Assembly: GCF_000005505.3 (NCBI RefSeq)
Contig: NC_016131.3
Span: 55,537,355 to 55,601,354 of the forward strand
From: Brachypodium distachyon
Taxonomy: Eukaryota; Streptophyta; Magnoliopsida; Poales; Poaceae
Length of the DNA stretch: 64,000 bases
Reading direction: 5' to 3'
Shown: positions 45,731 to 57,159 of the stretch, one piece after another
Numbering within the stretch: the first letter of the stretch is position 1
How the letters are laid out: the number at the start of each line of letters is the position of its first letter
Notes under the pieces: model-generated
Database searches by the model: none
Told to the model about the DNA's origin: nothing
What the model saw: the letters and a program-made list of their open reading frames with translations, nothing else
Position numbers and translations under genes: made by a program

Positions 45731-46019
45731 ACTTCAATAAAAAAGTTTGGGACAAACATTACTTCAGTGACAATGCAACAATCTATACCAGCACAATTCC
45801 ATTATTGTAACGATCCATACATTATTGTAACGATCCATAATCATAGCCAGACGATTGTACTGCAGACACCGGCGTGAGGATTTGGAGGATGATGCGCAGG
45901 GGGATATGGAGGGGATTGGGGTGAGGATTTGGAGGGGATGAGGAGGCATACCTGAGGAGAGGAAGCGCCGATGGGGAGCAGGGGCGGGCCGCCGTCGGTG
46001 TCTGCAGGTTGGAGGGGAA

Positions 46020-46450
46020 CGGGGTGAGGATTTGGAGAGGAAGCGCCGGTCGGAGGCATACCTCAGGATCTGCAGCCTTTGTAATACCTGAAGCGGGGGC
46101 AGCGGTGGCGGCTCTGCTGCGCCTCCCTGGGGTCGGGCGCTGGAGAGGAAGCGGGGGACAGGCCGGGCCGACGTCGGGCGTCGGGACAGGGCGGCCTGGG
46201 ACGGTGGTCGGGCAAGGAAGGCCGTCGGTGGGTAAGGAGGCGGGTGGGGACGAGCGTCGGGGCGCGCCGCCGCCGGTAGGGTTCGCCAGTGGGGGGAAGG
46301 GCTGGCGGCGAGGAGCACCGGGTAGGGTTCTAGCAGCCTTGCTCGATGCGGGAGAAGAACGGCCGTGCCTTCTGTTTCGGTCGGGGCAGGGAAGGGTGCA
46401 CGCGAATCGTTTTCACTTATCGGTGGCAAGGTGGGTAATTAACCTAAAGT
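46020..46450. other. GC-rich 5' region of the Harbinger element
   Basis: This GC-rich stretch upstream of ORF1 is open in several frames only because of its composition. It probably serves as the ORF1 promoter and leader. I see no protein domain. Confidence 0.5.
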
Positions 46451-46959
46451 TGGCAAACTAAAGCAACCCAAAAATACCTCTGGACCTACTTTGAGAATTG
46501 TAATACGAAAAGCAGATTGCTTTTTTGCTTTTTGCTGTGGAAAAGAGCCCTTTGGTTAGCTTTTTTTGCTTTTTGAAAGCAAAAGCAGAAAAGCACCCTA
46601 ACCAAACGCACCCTAGAAGTGACTGTAGGATTAGACTTATATTATATGTATTATTTATAAAAAGAGAGTACAAGTCTTGGAGTAATATTTACCTCTTGTT
46701 GCATATTTTCTGAATCATTCGTAATTACGTATTCTTGTATCTCCTTTGCCGACTCTTAGTTGTATCGTCATATTTAGGAACCGCCTCTTTAGTCTGCATT
46801 TATTCTGTCATATTTTCTTTTGTAGTTCATGACCTCTAGATTTCGCACCTGACAAAAGTTTGTTCGTTTGCTATGTGGTCAACATCTTCCTGAAACCGCG
46901 CATCATAGCAGTTTTATGTACGAAACCTTTCATATAAAGTTACATGCATAGGATGACTT

Positions 46960-47265
46960 TTTCGTACTACCGGGTGTAGTTACTCCCACATACGTTTCAC
47001 ACAAATTTGGTATCAGGAGAATGTAGAATGTAGAATGTAGTATATGGGTAGTATGTAGTATGTAGAACATAGAATATAGTCTACTTTTTAGGTAGAATAT
47101 GCAGTTTTTTAACATACTCTATTGTATATACAAATATGAAGACATTTCTAAAACATGGTAAAAACTACGTGCCAACTTGCAATAAGTAGTATTGGAATTT
47201 ATTAAAAGCGATAAAGTAGAATATATTCTATCATATGGTAGAATATTCAACATGGGAGTAACTAC
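46960..47265. repeat. inner loop of the foldback locus, short repeats
   Basis: GTGTAGTTACTCCCACAT (about 46974) is complementary to ATGGGAGTAACTACAC (about 47251), a nested inverted pair. Between them (47025-47100) are short repeats of GTAGAATGTAG and GTAGTATGTAG. Confidence 0.75.
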
Positions 47266-47268
47266 ACG

Positions 47269-47291
47269 CACACACACACACACACACACAT
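47269..47291. repeat. (CA)n microsatellite
   Basis: A CA run of about eleven units in the loop of the foldback locus, followed by a short TA run. Confidence 0.95.
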
Positions 47292-47299
47292 ATATAATT

Positions 47300-47408
47300 A
47301 CCATGTCGATAGGGTGGGTAATACCACCGAACCTGGGCGGAGAGCGATTCGCAGAGGCAACCGGGGATCATCTCTGCCCAGTGGTATTGCCCACCCTATT
47401 TACATGGT
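47300..47408. mobile_element. small palindromic MITE-like element
   Basis: ACCATGTCGATAGGGTGGGT at the left and ACCCACCCTATTTACATGGT-type sequence at the right form ~28-bp inverted ends with AATACCAC / GTGGTATT. An inner GGGCGGAGAG...CTCTGCCC pair deepens the hairpin. No clear target duplication is seen. It sits in the loop of the large inverted repeat. Confidence 0.65.
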
Positions 47409-48652
47409 ATTGATATATATATATATATGCCTATAACTTCATATGTAAGGTTTCGTATGTAAAGTGCTATGACGTGCGGCGGTTAGAGGAAGACGTCTAC
47501 CACAGAGCAAAGGAACAAATTTTGTAAACTATGAAATGTAGAGATCCTGAATTACAAAACTAAATTACGACAGGATATATGCAGACTGCAGAGGGGATTC
47601 ACAAATATGATGATACAAACTCAGAGTCGGCAAAGGAGATACGAGAAGAAGTCATTACGAATGATTTAAAAATATGCAAGAAGTGGTATATATTATTCTA
47701 AGACTTGTACTTTTTTTTATAGATATATATAATAAATACAATATAATTCTAACCCTACAATCTCTTTATACTATATGGGTTTCAGTTGCAGAATCAGGAA
47801 CGATCAAGTGAAATAACTGGCATATATGAAGTAGAAGAAACGAATAGAATCGAGGGCCTGGAATATTCCGTGCTGACAAACTCGAATTTCTTATTATTAG
47901 ATAAATGGTAATTCTAATTATATTCTATCCTGCATAAAGTTTAACTCTTTTTTTATCTTGTTATTCTCAGAAACTAGCAGACAACCAAACAAGTAACAAA
48001 TATCGAAAAGTATATAGGACGAAGAAGTAGCACACATGTACCACACACGGAAAGGGCAACAAAACTATAGATGCCGAGCTGACAATGCCCGTGTTGATGG
48101 AGAAATCTATGTGACGGCATGACAAACCTAGGAAGGCACAATACTATTTGATGACTCCAGAAGGCATATCACTAACGTTTTATGTCCTTTTTTTCCTACA
48201 TTATTTATTTATTCATTACTAACTTCAACACTTCTATGAGTTCTATCATGTCAGATTATGCGTAGGCCCTCGATGATTTTTTCGTGATTGAACGTATCAA
48301 ATCCGAGCCAAACGACCAAAAAAATAGTGTCCATCGAGGACTCATTTCTTAAAACGAAGGATTTACTACGTATTTTAACCCCAGAGAATTAGTTGGCGAC
48401 GATATAAGTATATCTAGTTTCATTAAAAATCTTATTTGAATTTGAGTATTTGTATAGTCTCATACTAACAAGTACCGAGTATAGATGAAACTGTAGGTCA
48501 TCAATGCTTACATACATTGCATAAGTGGCAAAGAAGTTCTACAAGTCAGGTCAGGTGAAATTGTGTTCTTAGAGACTGCATGCATCTCTAAGTTGAAACA
48601 AACTCGTGCATGTATGGACAAAGATGAAATAGATGGTGCGCCAGATTGGATT

Positions 48653-49790
48653 GTAGAGAGGGCAAGAAAGTATGTGTAACATGACATGGTTATTCCGAGT
48701 TTCCGACATATTATTATTAATTCAATCGAGGGTGTATGTTCGTGTACAATAGAGTTCAAATAACAATAAATTTTCTCTGAAGGTATTCATTGCAATCAAC
48801 ATGAAGACTGCCATTTGTTCCTATCGGTTATACACTCCAGGAAACGATGGGTTCAAGACTCGCTAGGCATGGGAATGTCCTGCGGGGACCTCTCTTCTAC
48901 TGTGAGTAATCAGTCAATCGAAGCATGCTGTAAGTTGAGACTCAGGTCTGTGATGTAGTTTGTTCTCTCAATTCTGCTAAATGAAACGACAGTGCACCTG
49001 TCATTCCTGTCAAAAAAAGCAACTGCTTGGACTATGATTGTCCTGGAAATATCCTACGACTTGCACACCAGAAGTTCAAGAGGAGGTACTTGAGGGTCTT
49101 TGCCCACTGGAGGATCTTCAAAGTAACGGACACCCGTAGCTACCAAAGTCAGAGGTACCCAAATTGAGGTACCCAAATTGGATGATGGATGAGCAGAACG
49201 GCGGCCAGCAGCTTGAGAGGTAATACATCTATAAATCCCTTGCACTGGATTGGAGTCAACTGGATTACTTTGTGTTCTACACTCTCTCTTGAACTGGATT
49301 GGAGTCAACTGGATTACTCTTGCCTTAATCCATCTATTGTAACATGCCAATTCTTAAGCTCCGACGATCCGTCAATTCCATGTAACTGGATTACCATAAT
49401 ATCTATAGTTCTTGTACATAGGTTACTGGAAGAAATCCGTAGTTCTTGTACATAGGTCACTGGAAGAAATCCTAAAAATCCTTTGGTGTTTTTGTTCTTG
49501 CAGGAAACATAATTTTTATACTACATCAGAGGCTGCTACATCGTCTACCAGTATTGGCGAAATAAAATCAGGCGGACGAACCAATCACACAAAACATCGA
49601 GATCTTTGCGTCCGTATTGAGTTGAACCACACGCCTGGATGTGGTATTTGATGGATGGCACTCTTCTATTTGACTAGTTCCACGCCTCGGAAAAATTTGC
49701 AACCAAACGGTTGATAGCCATAGCAGCTTATAACAGGTTATCGTGGTCATCTTTTGAATTCTATCAGTGTACCTACTGAATATGCCAACC
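48653..49790. other. intergenic stretch with local tandem repeats
   Basis: GAACTGGATTGGAGTCAACTGGATTACT-type units repeat at about 49240-49318. AGTTCTTGTACATAGGT.ACTGGAAGAAATCC repeats at about 49407-49471. GAGGTACCCAAATT repeats at about 49152-49178. On the minus strand 49054-49212 is open with an acceptor-like start (CCTCTCAAG) and ends in a stop, as a last exon might, but I do not recognise it. Confidence 0.5.
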
Positions 49791-49792
49791 TT

Positions 49793-50532
49793 CGTCAGCC
49801 AAAATTCTCTGCTAGTTGATTTTGAGATGATCAGATGCACACCTTTACCTTCTTTTTATGGAGTTATTTAATAATTTTGACATCCTGCATTGAACACTAA
49901 CTAACCAGTTGACTTCAAAGACTTTGAAGGAAAAAAATCACTGCTGGCAAGTATAATTGGTTCACCTTAAACACTTTACAGCCATAGAAGACCATGAGTT
50001 GAAATTTGGAAGCCCTCACTAATTTCATACCTTGAATCTTTCCAGAAAGATGTACCGTCCAATTTCGGGAACAAAACGTGGAGCGTTTGAAATACGTGCA
50101 GCAAAAACTGCATCAATTATTTGAAAAGAAGCAGCATATGTCATGATTTGTTTGGTAAACATCGTCAGCCAAAATTCTCTGCTAGTTGATTTTGAGATGA
50201 TCAGATGCACACCTTTACCTTCTTTTTATGGAGTTATTTAATAATTTTGACATCCTGCATTGAACACTAACTAACCAGTTGACTTCAAAGACTTTGAAGG
50301 AAAAAAATCACTGCTGGCAAGTATAATTGGTTCACCTTAAACACTTTACAGCCATAGAAGACCATGAGTTGAAATTTGGAAGCCCTCACTAATTTCATAC
50401 CTTGAATCTTTCCAGAAAGATGTACCGTCCAATTTCGGGAACAAAACGTGGAGCGTTTGAAATACGTGCAGCAAAAACTGCATCAATTATTTGAAAAGAA
50501 GCAGCATATGTCATGATTTGTTTGGTAAACAC
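49793..50532. repeat. perfect 370-bp tandem duplication
   Basis: Copies 49793-50162 and 50163-50532 appear identical by eye across their length. Each contains, on the minus strand, a 77-nt exon-like segment (50107-50031 and 50477-50401) bounded by TGATGCAG and AAG|GTATGA. It reads FAARISNAPRFVPEIG... in one open frame, family not recognised. Confidence 0.92.
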
Positions 50533-50824
50533 AGTTCACTACTGCAGGACAGAAAAAAAAACAGATATACACTTTAGATCAGTTGCAAGTAACTCACAAA
50601 CGAATAAAGTAGGATGTAAGATATACCAACTCTAAAGTCAAAAAAGAAGAAAAGTAAGCTAATTGGAAAAGTGAATGATACCCTAATTTCGTAGGTCCAC
50701 CATCACAATTACAAGGCATACTTAAGATGGTGTAGCTAATTGGGAGGCCATCTCTTGGTCAAAATAAAAATAAAATGGGAGACCATCATTTTCTTGGCAT
50801 TTCTCGGAGGGATCGTCTTTTTTC

Positions 50825-50976
50825 TATCACACTTTTATGCATTGAATTAAAGCAACATGATTGACCATCACAGATAAATGTATGGCCATCATATGGATTA
50901 TATCACACTTTTATGCATTGAATTAAAGCAACATGATTGACCATCACAGATAAATGTATGTCCATCATATGGACGG
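50825..50976. repeat. 76-bp tandem duplication
   Basis: Two adjacent copies of TATCACACTTTTATGCATTG... through TAAATGTATG(G/T)CCATCATATGGA differ at very few bases. Confidence 0.88.
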
Positions 50977-51649
50977 AACAAGTCTACCTCCAAATTGGGG
51001 TGACATGTCCTTGAGTATGTAACGGGACAGCCCCACCGGTCAGATCTGCGATTAACATGCTTGGTTGCGAAATTATGGTTTTTCAAGTTGTGTTTTTTTA
51101 TAACAAATGCCGGCTGACATGTGATCCCCACCGGTCAGAAATGCGGTTACCATGATTGATTGCTATTTCTCGAAATCAATTAGCAAATCCCCTTAGTTTC
51201 CAGCACTCGCCCGTCGGCGAAAGAACGACACAAACCGTGGTATTTAAGCAGAGACACCGCGGTCATAACTGCCGAGGTGGTACTAATTCAGCTTCGCAGA
51301 CCTTGCGGTAGCACTGAACATTAAATCCCGCCGCACGGAACGGAAGCGCCGCCTCGCTCGCCCAACTCCCACGAGCCACGACTCCTCTTCTCTGTTGGGG
51401 GTTTAACTCCACAAATTCGTGAGCCGTCCTTCCCCTCCGTCGCCGCATCGATTCCATCTCCACCCACTCTCCCCCGACGCCTCAATCGCAAATCCCCTTC
51501 GTCGATCGATTGATCCTGCTTGCAGGGTCGATTCGTAGCAGTGCGCGAGCATTGGGGATTGTTTGGGGTGCGGTCGCTTCCGGCGTTGGATGCTGTTGTC
51601 GCGGTGAGGCGGCGCCGCGGGGCTTCGACTTAAACCAAGCCTAGCCGCA
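50977..51649 (+). promoter_or_regulatory. HEN1 upstream region and leader
   Basis: GC content rises from about 51300. The region contains CT-rich leader-like sequence and no competing gene. A short inverted-like pair (GGTCAGATCTGCGATTAACATG / GGTCAGAAATGCGGTTACCATG direct repeats at about 51039 and 51133) suggests a small local duplication. No TATA box was assigned. Confidence 0.4.
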
Positions 51650-54600
51650 ATGCCGACGGCGACACCGGCGCCGACACCCAAGGCGGTGATCCACCAGCGG
51701 TACGGCGCCAAGGCCGTCTACAGGGTGGAGGAGGTGCGGGAGGCCGTCGACGGCGGCGGCTGCCCGGGCCTCGCGCTGCCGCAGCAGGGCACCAGGTGCG
51801 TCTACCGCTGCGAGCTCGACATCGCCGGGGTGCTCCGCGTCGCCACCCCCGGGAATTTCGTCAGGAAGAAGGACGCCGAGCAGGCCGCCGCGCAGATCGC
51901 CCTCGACAAGGTATTCATATGGTGCGCCGATTATGATTGCTGTTTTTCGGTTGTGAAATTAACTGCAGCTGGCACTGAGGTGTAGACATCGATGGCGTTT
52001 TTGGTTTAGAGGACATTAGGCTGTGATTCTGTACAGTGAAATTCATGGTACATGATTTTTTTCGAGAAAACGCAAAAGCTTTGCGTCTCGATGCATAGAT
52101 AGAAAGAAGTTTATGTACAAGACCACAGAGGGCCACACCCGAATTACAACGCGACGCGCCTAACTAGAGACATCCGGTAGCAACGCCCCGAGGCTAGCAG
52201 CGCCCGCAGTCGCCCAGCACCTAGCATTAGCCTTGAGCTGGTCAAAGAGGGAGGCGACGTTGGGGGTTGCATTGTCGAAGACAGCGGCGTTGCGGTGCTT
52301 CCAAATAGACCATGCCGTTAGCATGATCAGGGACGTCGCACCCTTTCGCGTGGTACGAGGGGAAGCGGATGGACTCCTGCCACCAAGTCGCAAAAGGAAC
52401 GCCGGCGGTCGGCGGGACGCAGGTGGAGCGGATCCACGAGAGTACTTCATGCCAAAGGGCGCGGGAGAACGGGCAATCCACAAAAAGGTGGTTCATGGTC
52501 TCCAAGGTCTGGTCGCAAAGCAAGCAGCGTGGCGCGTGGGACAAGCCATGACGTGCCCGTCGCTCAGCGGTCCAGCAACGATCCTGGCAGGCCAACCAAA
52601 TGAAGAATTTCACCCGTGGTGGGGCCCAAGATTTCCAGTTCAGCTTCCAGGGATCAAAGATCATGGTACATGATTTGGGTACTGCGTCTCTCCCTCCTGT
52701 GATCTTTTCTAAAAAGGGGGACGAGGACTAGTTGCAATTCTCTCGGTTAGAATGTTGCTCTGTGGCATGAAGTGACACATTGTGTTTGGGCAGCAATTAT
52801 ATCTTTATTTTAGATATGCACATTTGCCTTGTGAGGTCAAACTCAGTATAATCCATCTTTTTTTTTGTGAACGAGCTGTTTTGCCTGTCTTTCTCTACCC
52901 TTGCAACTGATAATGCGTGAGTAAGATGCATCATTTCCTAGTTCCTTTCTATAGAAGTATAGATAGCCTAGCTATCTGGCATGTTTGAGATATTCTCATG
53001 ATGTCAAATGTTCTTCATGCTATGCTCCAATGGTGATTATCATTTGTTTCCCCATTGTAGCTTGGTATTCAGCCCACAGCAAATACTCCTGCTACACCTG
53101 AAGAAGCTTGGGAGGAACTTATTGGTCGTATATCTTACTTTTTTGCAGATGAGGTCAGTATTCTTGCCCAATCTTGGTATTGTGTCGCCAAACCTCAATA
53201 TTTGAGTTCTGTAACTCCATAGCGAGGAAAAAGGATCTTTATTCATGATGTTGCCCATTTCTGGGGAATGCTATGCTCCCCTTGCAATAGATGATTGCAC
53301 TAGTATCCTTGTGTTCGATGGCTAGGTTGTCTCTGTTGTTGTAGTACGTGATTAGTAACTATTTTGAATCTTTTGGTAGGAGTGAAAAAGTGAGGACTGT
53401 TTCATTAAAAGAATTGGCCCTTCATGGCTATCTGTCAAAATTTTCTTTGGGCATTCTCTATTCATTTTCCAGTCTCTCTCTACTCTACCCCAAGTTCTAT
53501 CATGTTGTAAACTTGTAATACATGTTTCCATATGATTATTAGATATAGGTATTAAAGTCTGCACTATCCTCATGAATTTTAAGATGTTGATTGAAGCAGG
53601 CACTTATCTATTCATGTTATCTTTCTGTGTTTCAATTATTAAATTTCTTTTTGTCCCAGTCTACCTATTGTAACATGGACACACTCCTATTATTAAATTT
53701 CAGAACTTTCCCGCGTCATCTCATCCTCTTGTTGGCCACTTGAGTGTGTCACTCAGAAGAACTGGGGATCTCCTTGGAAGGATTCCTATTTCAGCTATTG
53801 TTGCGTGCGATGTGAAGGTCCATACATTGTGTAAAATTATTGACCCTAAGGCAGAATTTGACCCTCTCTTAGTTTTGTCAATGATCTATAATGCTGCCAA
53901 ACAATCTCCTGGTGTCTCTGTTAGTGACAGCGACTTCTGGATTCAGAGTCAAAGGCCTTATTCGCCTGAGGCCGTTGATTTGGCTTTTCAGCGTTGGTCT
54001 GGTATTTCAGATCCCATAAGTGTAGAAGCGGTTTTTGTTCCCTGTGTGATGGAGGATGAACCTAAGACAGTAAGACTTAATATATCACAGAATGAACATT
54101 ACATGGGTGATATAGCATCTATGCTCTCTGCGACTGACTCCTCCCATGTCCTTGTCTCAAGGTCAGCAAACATTTAGTGATTGGCCTCTAAGTCTTTACA
54201 GTAATTTAGTTATGCTGACAATTTAAAGCATTTGTCTTACTGCAGAACAGTTGGCAAAACATCTTCTGAGATAAGGTTTTATTTCCCAGCTCCGAATGTA
54301 CAGCTTGTTTCTGATTTATCAAACAATGTGGCTAGTCATCGTGGAGATGGCAATATGAACCGTGTAATAAATAAGCGAGCTTCCTACATTTCTGGTCAAA
54401 CAATTTATGGAGATGCAATTTTGGTAAATGTTGGATACACAAGGAGAGACACAGAACTTCAAACTGAACGTGTCACTCTATGCACCTATTATAGGTACAT
54501 GCTTGTTGACTATTTCATTTGTATGCTATGTGTTTGCAACAAATATACACTCTCTTACGAATAAGTGATGCGCAAACTATATGAAGCATGTCTAGCGGTA

Positions 54601-57159
54601 TATGCTAGTTTTGTTCCCTTTCTCTCTATTATTATCAACTCATCTTCATTTGGGGACTGCTTTTCTCTGTGGTTTAGGCACTAATTTTTCTTAATTTCTA
54701 TTTAATTTTTCCGTAACAGACTTTTTGATGCTCAGGATTCTTCTGGGCAAATTACCTGATGGAATTTACAAGATCTCGAAGGAGTCGATTCTTGTGGCAG
54801 AGCTTCCATGTGTTTATTCTCGTACTAGTTGGAAAGGCCCCTCTCCACGAGATCTCCTTTGTTCGTTCTGTCGCCTCCAGAGGCTATCAGAGCCCCATTT
54901 CGCTGCTAATAGAGTAAGGGCATCCTGTAACACCCTTGGATCAGCTGTGTGCTCTGAAAAGATCGGATCGCCAAAACCAGCTACAGGAAGTCAGTACGGT
55001 AATGATGGCAGGATTGACAAGGAAAACCCAGATGTGTTCGAGTGTGATGTCAAGATATATTCAAAGAAGCGGGAACTTTTACTAGAGTATTCTACAGATG
55101 ATGACTGGAGCAAGGAATCTGATGCTATTCAGAATTCGGCGTTGAAGGTCTTGGTTTGGTTTAATCATTATTTCAAGCAACTGAATACACTCTTGGAGAA
55201 GATATATCTTCCTAAGAGCACTGATGGCTTCACGATATATCCAAATACTTTTTCTCAAGAATTCGCTATGTGCTTATCTGTCTATGGCAAGACCAATGGT
55301 GGTAATTCAATAACTTGCAGCACAGTTGGACTGTTTCCTATGGATCCATCACATCAGCAGCTTGAAAACAGTGCATTTTTAACAGATGTTGATGGTCAAG
55401 ACTCTGGTGTTTTCCCATCCCATGGATCGTTGACTTGCATAGACTATATTGTTTACTTGTTTATGAAGGACAAAAGGAAGAGATATATCCTAGAAGTTAA
55501 TAATGAGTTTGAGTTTGAGATAGGTGCTGGAGCTGTTAGGAATCAGCTTGAATCATGTGTAACTCAGCTGTCAGTTAATCAAAGTGCACGTTTTGTAGAT
55601 GAACTGTCTGATAGGGATTTATTCCTGGCTGCAGCTAGTGAGCTGTCACCTGACCTTTCCAAGATATCTAGAGGTTAGCTACCAATATCGATAACTCAAT
55701 CTGATAATTATATATAACTGTTGAATTGGGCTTTAAAACCATTCCTGTATTTTAAACATCCTTGTAGACAGCTGCGTCTTGGAGTTCTCTGTAAAGGTGT
55801 TGCAAGTAACTGAACCTTTAGAAGATAGAATGGAGAAGGCCTTGTTCAATCCTCCTTTATCTAAACAAAGGGTTGAATTTGCTGTTCGGCATATCAATCA
55901 GCTGCATGCTACGACACTGGTGAATTTTTTTCTCATCCTAGTTCTGTATTTACACAATGTATTTTTTTAATTACTGACAAAGCTGTAATTTTCAGGTTGA
56001 TTTTGGCTGTGGATCTGGTAGTCTTCTTGATTCATTGTTAGAGCATCCCACAACCCTTGACAAAATTGTTGGTGTTGATATTTCTCGAAAGGGCCTTACA
56101 AGAGCAGCCAAGGTACAGAACTTGCTCTTATAATTGCTCACATTCAGTGTATTCTTTGGACCATTTTTTCCTTTCCAGTGATTTACACTTGGATTTATTT
56201 CACCTCGCAGAGCCTTCATCAGAAGCTTAGCAAGAAGTCCTTGATGCAGACTGCTGTTCCAACAGCTGTACTCTATCATGGATCCATAACAGATTTTGAT
56301 TCTCGCTTATATGGGTTTGACATTGGCACCTGCCTTGAGGTAGCTTAGTACTCCCTTTGAACTGTTTGTTATCTTCTCATTTGGTTCTATTACATGAGGT
56401 ATTGGTCCTAAATAGGGCACTTTGTTTTGATCTAGAATTACTCTAAGCATGAGTTGCTATTTCTGATTTTGATTTGATCTAGAATCACTCTATACGTGAC
56501 CGTGTGAGTGCTATATCCTGATGTGTCTGTTAGACAACATACCTGGAGACACAATTGGTAATCAATGTCCTTGGTTAACATGGATGTGATCTAAGCTGTG
56601 AACTTGGTAGCTCTACACAGTGACCCATTGAAATGCTCAAATAGTATTTTCTTTTGTACTTATATCTTGGATGACTTATTTTATTTCTTGACAATTTTCA
56701 ACTAACCTAACTAAACTGCAGGTGATTGAGCACGTGGAGGAGGACCAAGCAAGCTTATTTGGCCACGTCGTCCTGAGTTCATTCTGTCCGGCAGTGCTCA
56801 TTGTTTCCACGCCCAACTATGAATACAACCCTATCCTCCAGAGGTCAGCTATGCCCACCAAGGACGAGGAGCCAGAAGAAAACGCTGGACCTTGCAAGTT
56901 CCGCAACCATGACCACAAGTTTGAGTGGACAAGGTCCCAGTTCCAGCGCTGGGCTACTGGCCTTGCAGCGAACCATAACTACAGCGTGGAGTTCAGCGGT
57001 GTTGGCGGCTCAGGCGAGGAACCCGGCTACGCTTCCCAGATTGCTGTTTTCAGAAGAATGGCACGAGATCAAGTGGAGACAGTCCCGGACGAAGATGATC
57101 CACCTCGACCTTATGAGACTCTCTGGGAATGGCCTACCACGTCAATACCGTCCCACTGA
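51650..57159 (+). CDS. HEN1: HEN1 small-RNA 2'-O-methyltransferase
   Basis: It methylates the 3'-terminal 2'-OH of miRNA and siRNA duplexes and so protects them from uridylation and decay. Exons: 51650-51910, 53061-53153, 53704-54161, 54246-54494, 54736-55673, 55768-55919, 55996-56112, 56211-56339, 56722-57159; 944 residues, the usual length. The N-terminal dsRNA-binding domain starts TPKAVIHQRYGAKAVY; a second RNA-binding and a PPIase-like region follow. The C-terminal methyltransferase has VDFGCGSGSLLD (SAM site, about 718-729), CLEVIEH (metal ligands Glu 799, Glu 802, His 803) and FRNHDHKFEW (His 862/864). All catalytic residues are present. Exon 5 must start at CTCAG|GATT, since the upstream CAG would break the frame. 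Intron 1 carries a LINE fragment. Confidence 0.95.
52059..52660 (-). mobile_element. 5'-truncated LINE inserted in HEN1 intron 1
   Basis: The element is flanked by identical 16-bp copies of TCATGGTACATGATTT (52043-52058 and 52661-52676). A T-run follows the left copy, i.e. a short poly(A) tail on the minus strand. Minus-strand translation gives the zinc-binding RVT domain of plant LINEs (KSWAPPRVKFFIWLACQDRC, CLLCDQTLETMNHLFVDCPF) and, after a frame break, TAWSIWKHRNAAVFDN. These are the last ~600 bp of the element. It lies antisense to HEN1. Confidence 0.93.

Larger units (their letters stand above)
42925..46613 (-). mobile_element. PIF/Harbinger DNA transposon, 3.7 kb
   Basis: Perfect 14-bp termini GGGTGCGTTTGGTT / AACCAAACGCACCC are flanked by TAA (42922-42924) and TAG (46614-46616), a 3-bp duplication with one change. 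Subterminal GCTTTTCTGCTTT/AAAGCAGAAAAGC motifs recur at both ends. It contains a DDE transposase gene (43197-44506) and a broken Myb/SANT ORF1 (44711-45730), both on the minus strand, plus a GC-rich 5' region (45840-46400). It sits inside the left arm of the large inverted repeat. Confidence 0.93.
42077..48652. repeat. large inverted repeat (foldback locus) interrupted by a Harbinger transposon
   Basis: Left arm: 42077-42924 plus 46614 to about 46950. Right arm: about 47425-48652, reversed. Matching landmarks in order include AATCCAATCTGGCG(T/C)ACC, CACCTGACCT.ACTTGTAGA.CTTCTTTG, AGTTTCAT.TATACTC, CAAATACTCAAATTCAAATAA-type, CCCTCGATGATTT, AACACGGGCATTGTCAGCTCG, AACAAGATAA and ATAGTATAA; beyond the insertion come AGTACAAGTCTT, GTATCTCCTTTGCCGACTC and TACGAAACCTT. 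Without the insertion the locus would be ~2.9 kb with ~1.2-kb arms and a ~475-bp loop. It could be a foldback or Mutator-like element or an inverted gene-fragment duplication. No transposase belongs to it. Confidence 0.9.

Noticed and set aside
45764..46429. 221-codon minus-strand Pro-rich frame
   Set aside because: GC-rich 5' region of the Harbinger element; several frames are open at once and none has a domain.
48508..48759. 83-codon minus-strand frame at the right end of the large inverted repeat
   Set aside because: The matching left-arm sequence does not keep the frame open and no family was recognised; noted only as part of the repeat.
54720..54735. CAG acceptor at 54717-54719 for HEN1 exon 5
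   Set aside because: Using it puts a stop into the frame after about a dozen codons; the CTCAG ending at 54735 restores the conserved RILLGKLPDGIYK sequence.
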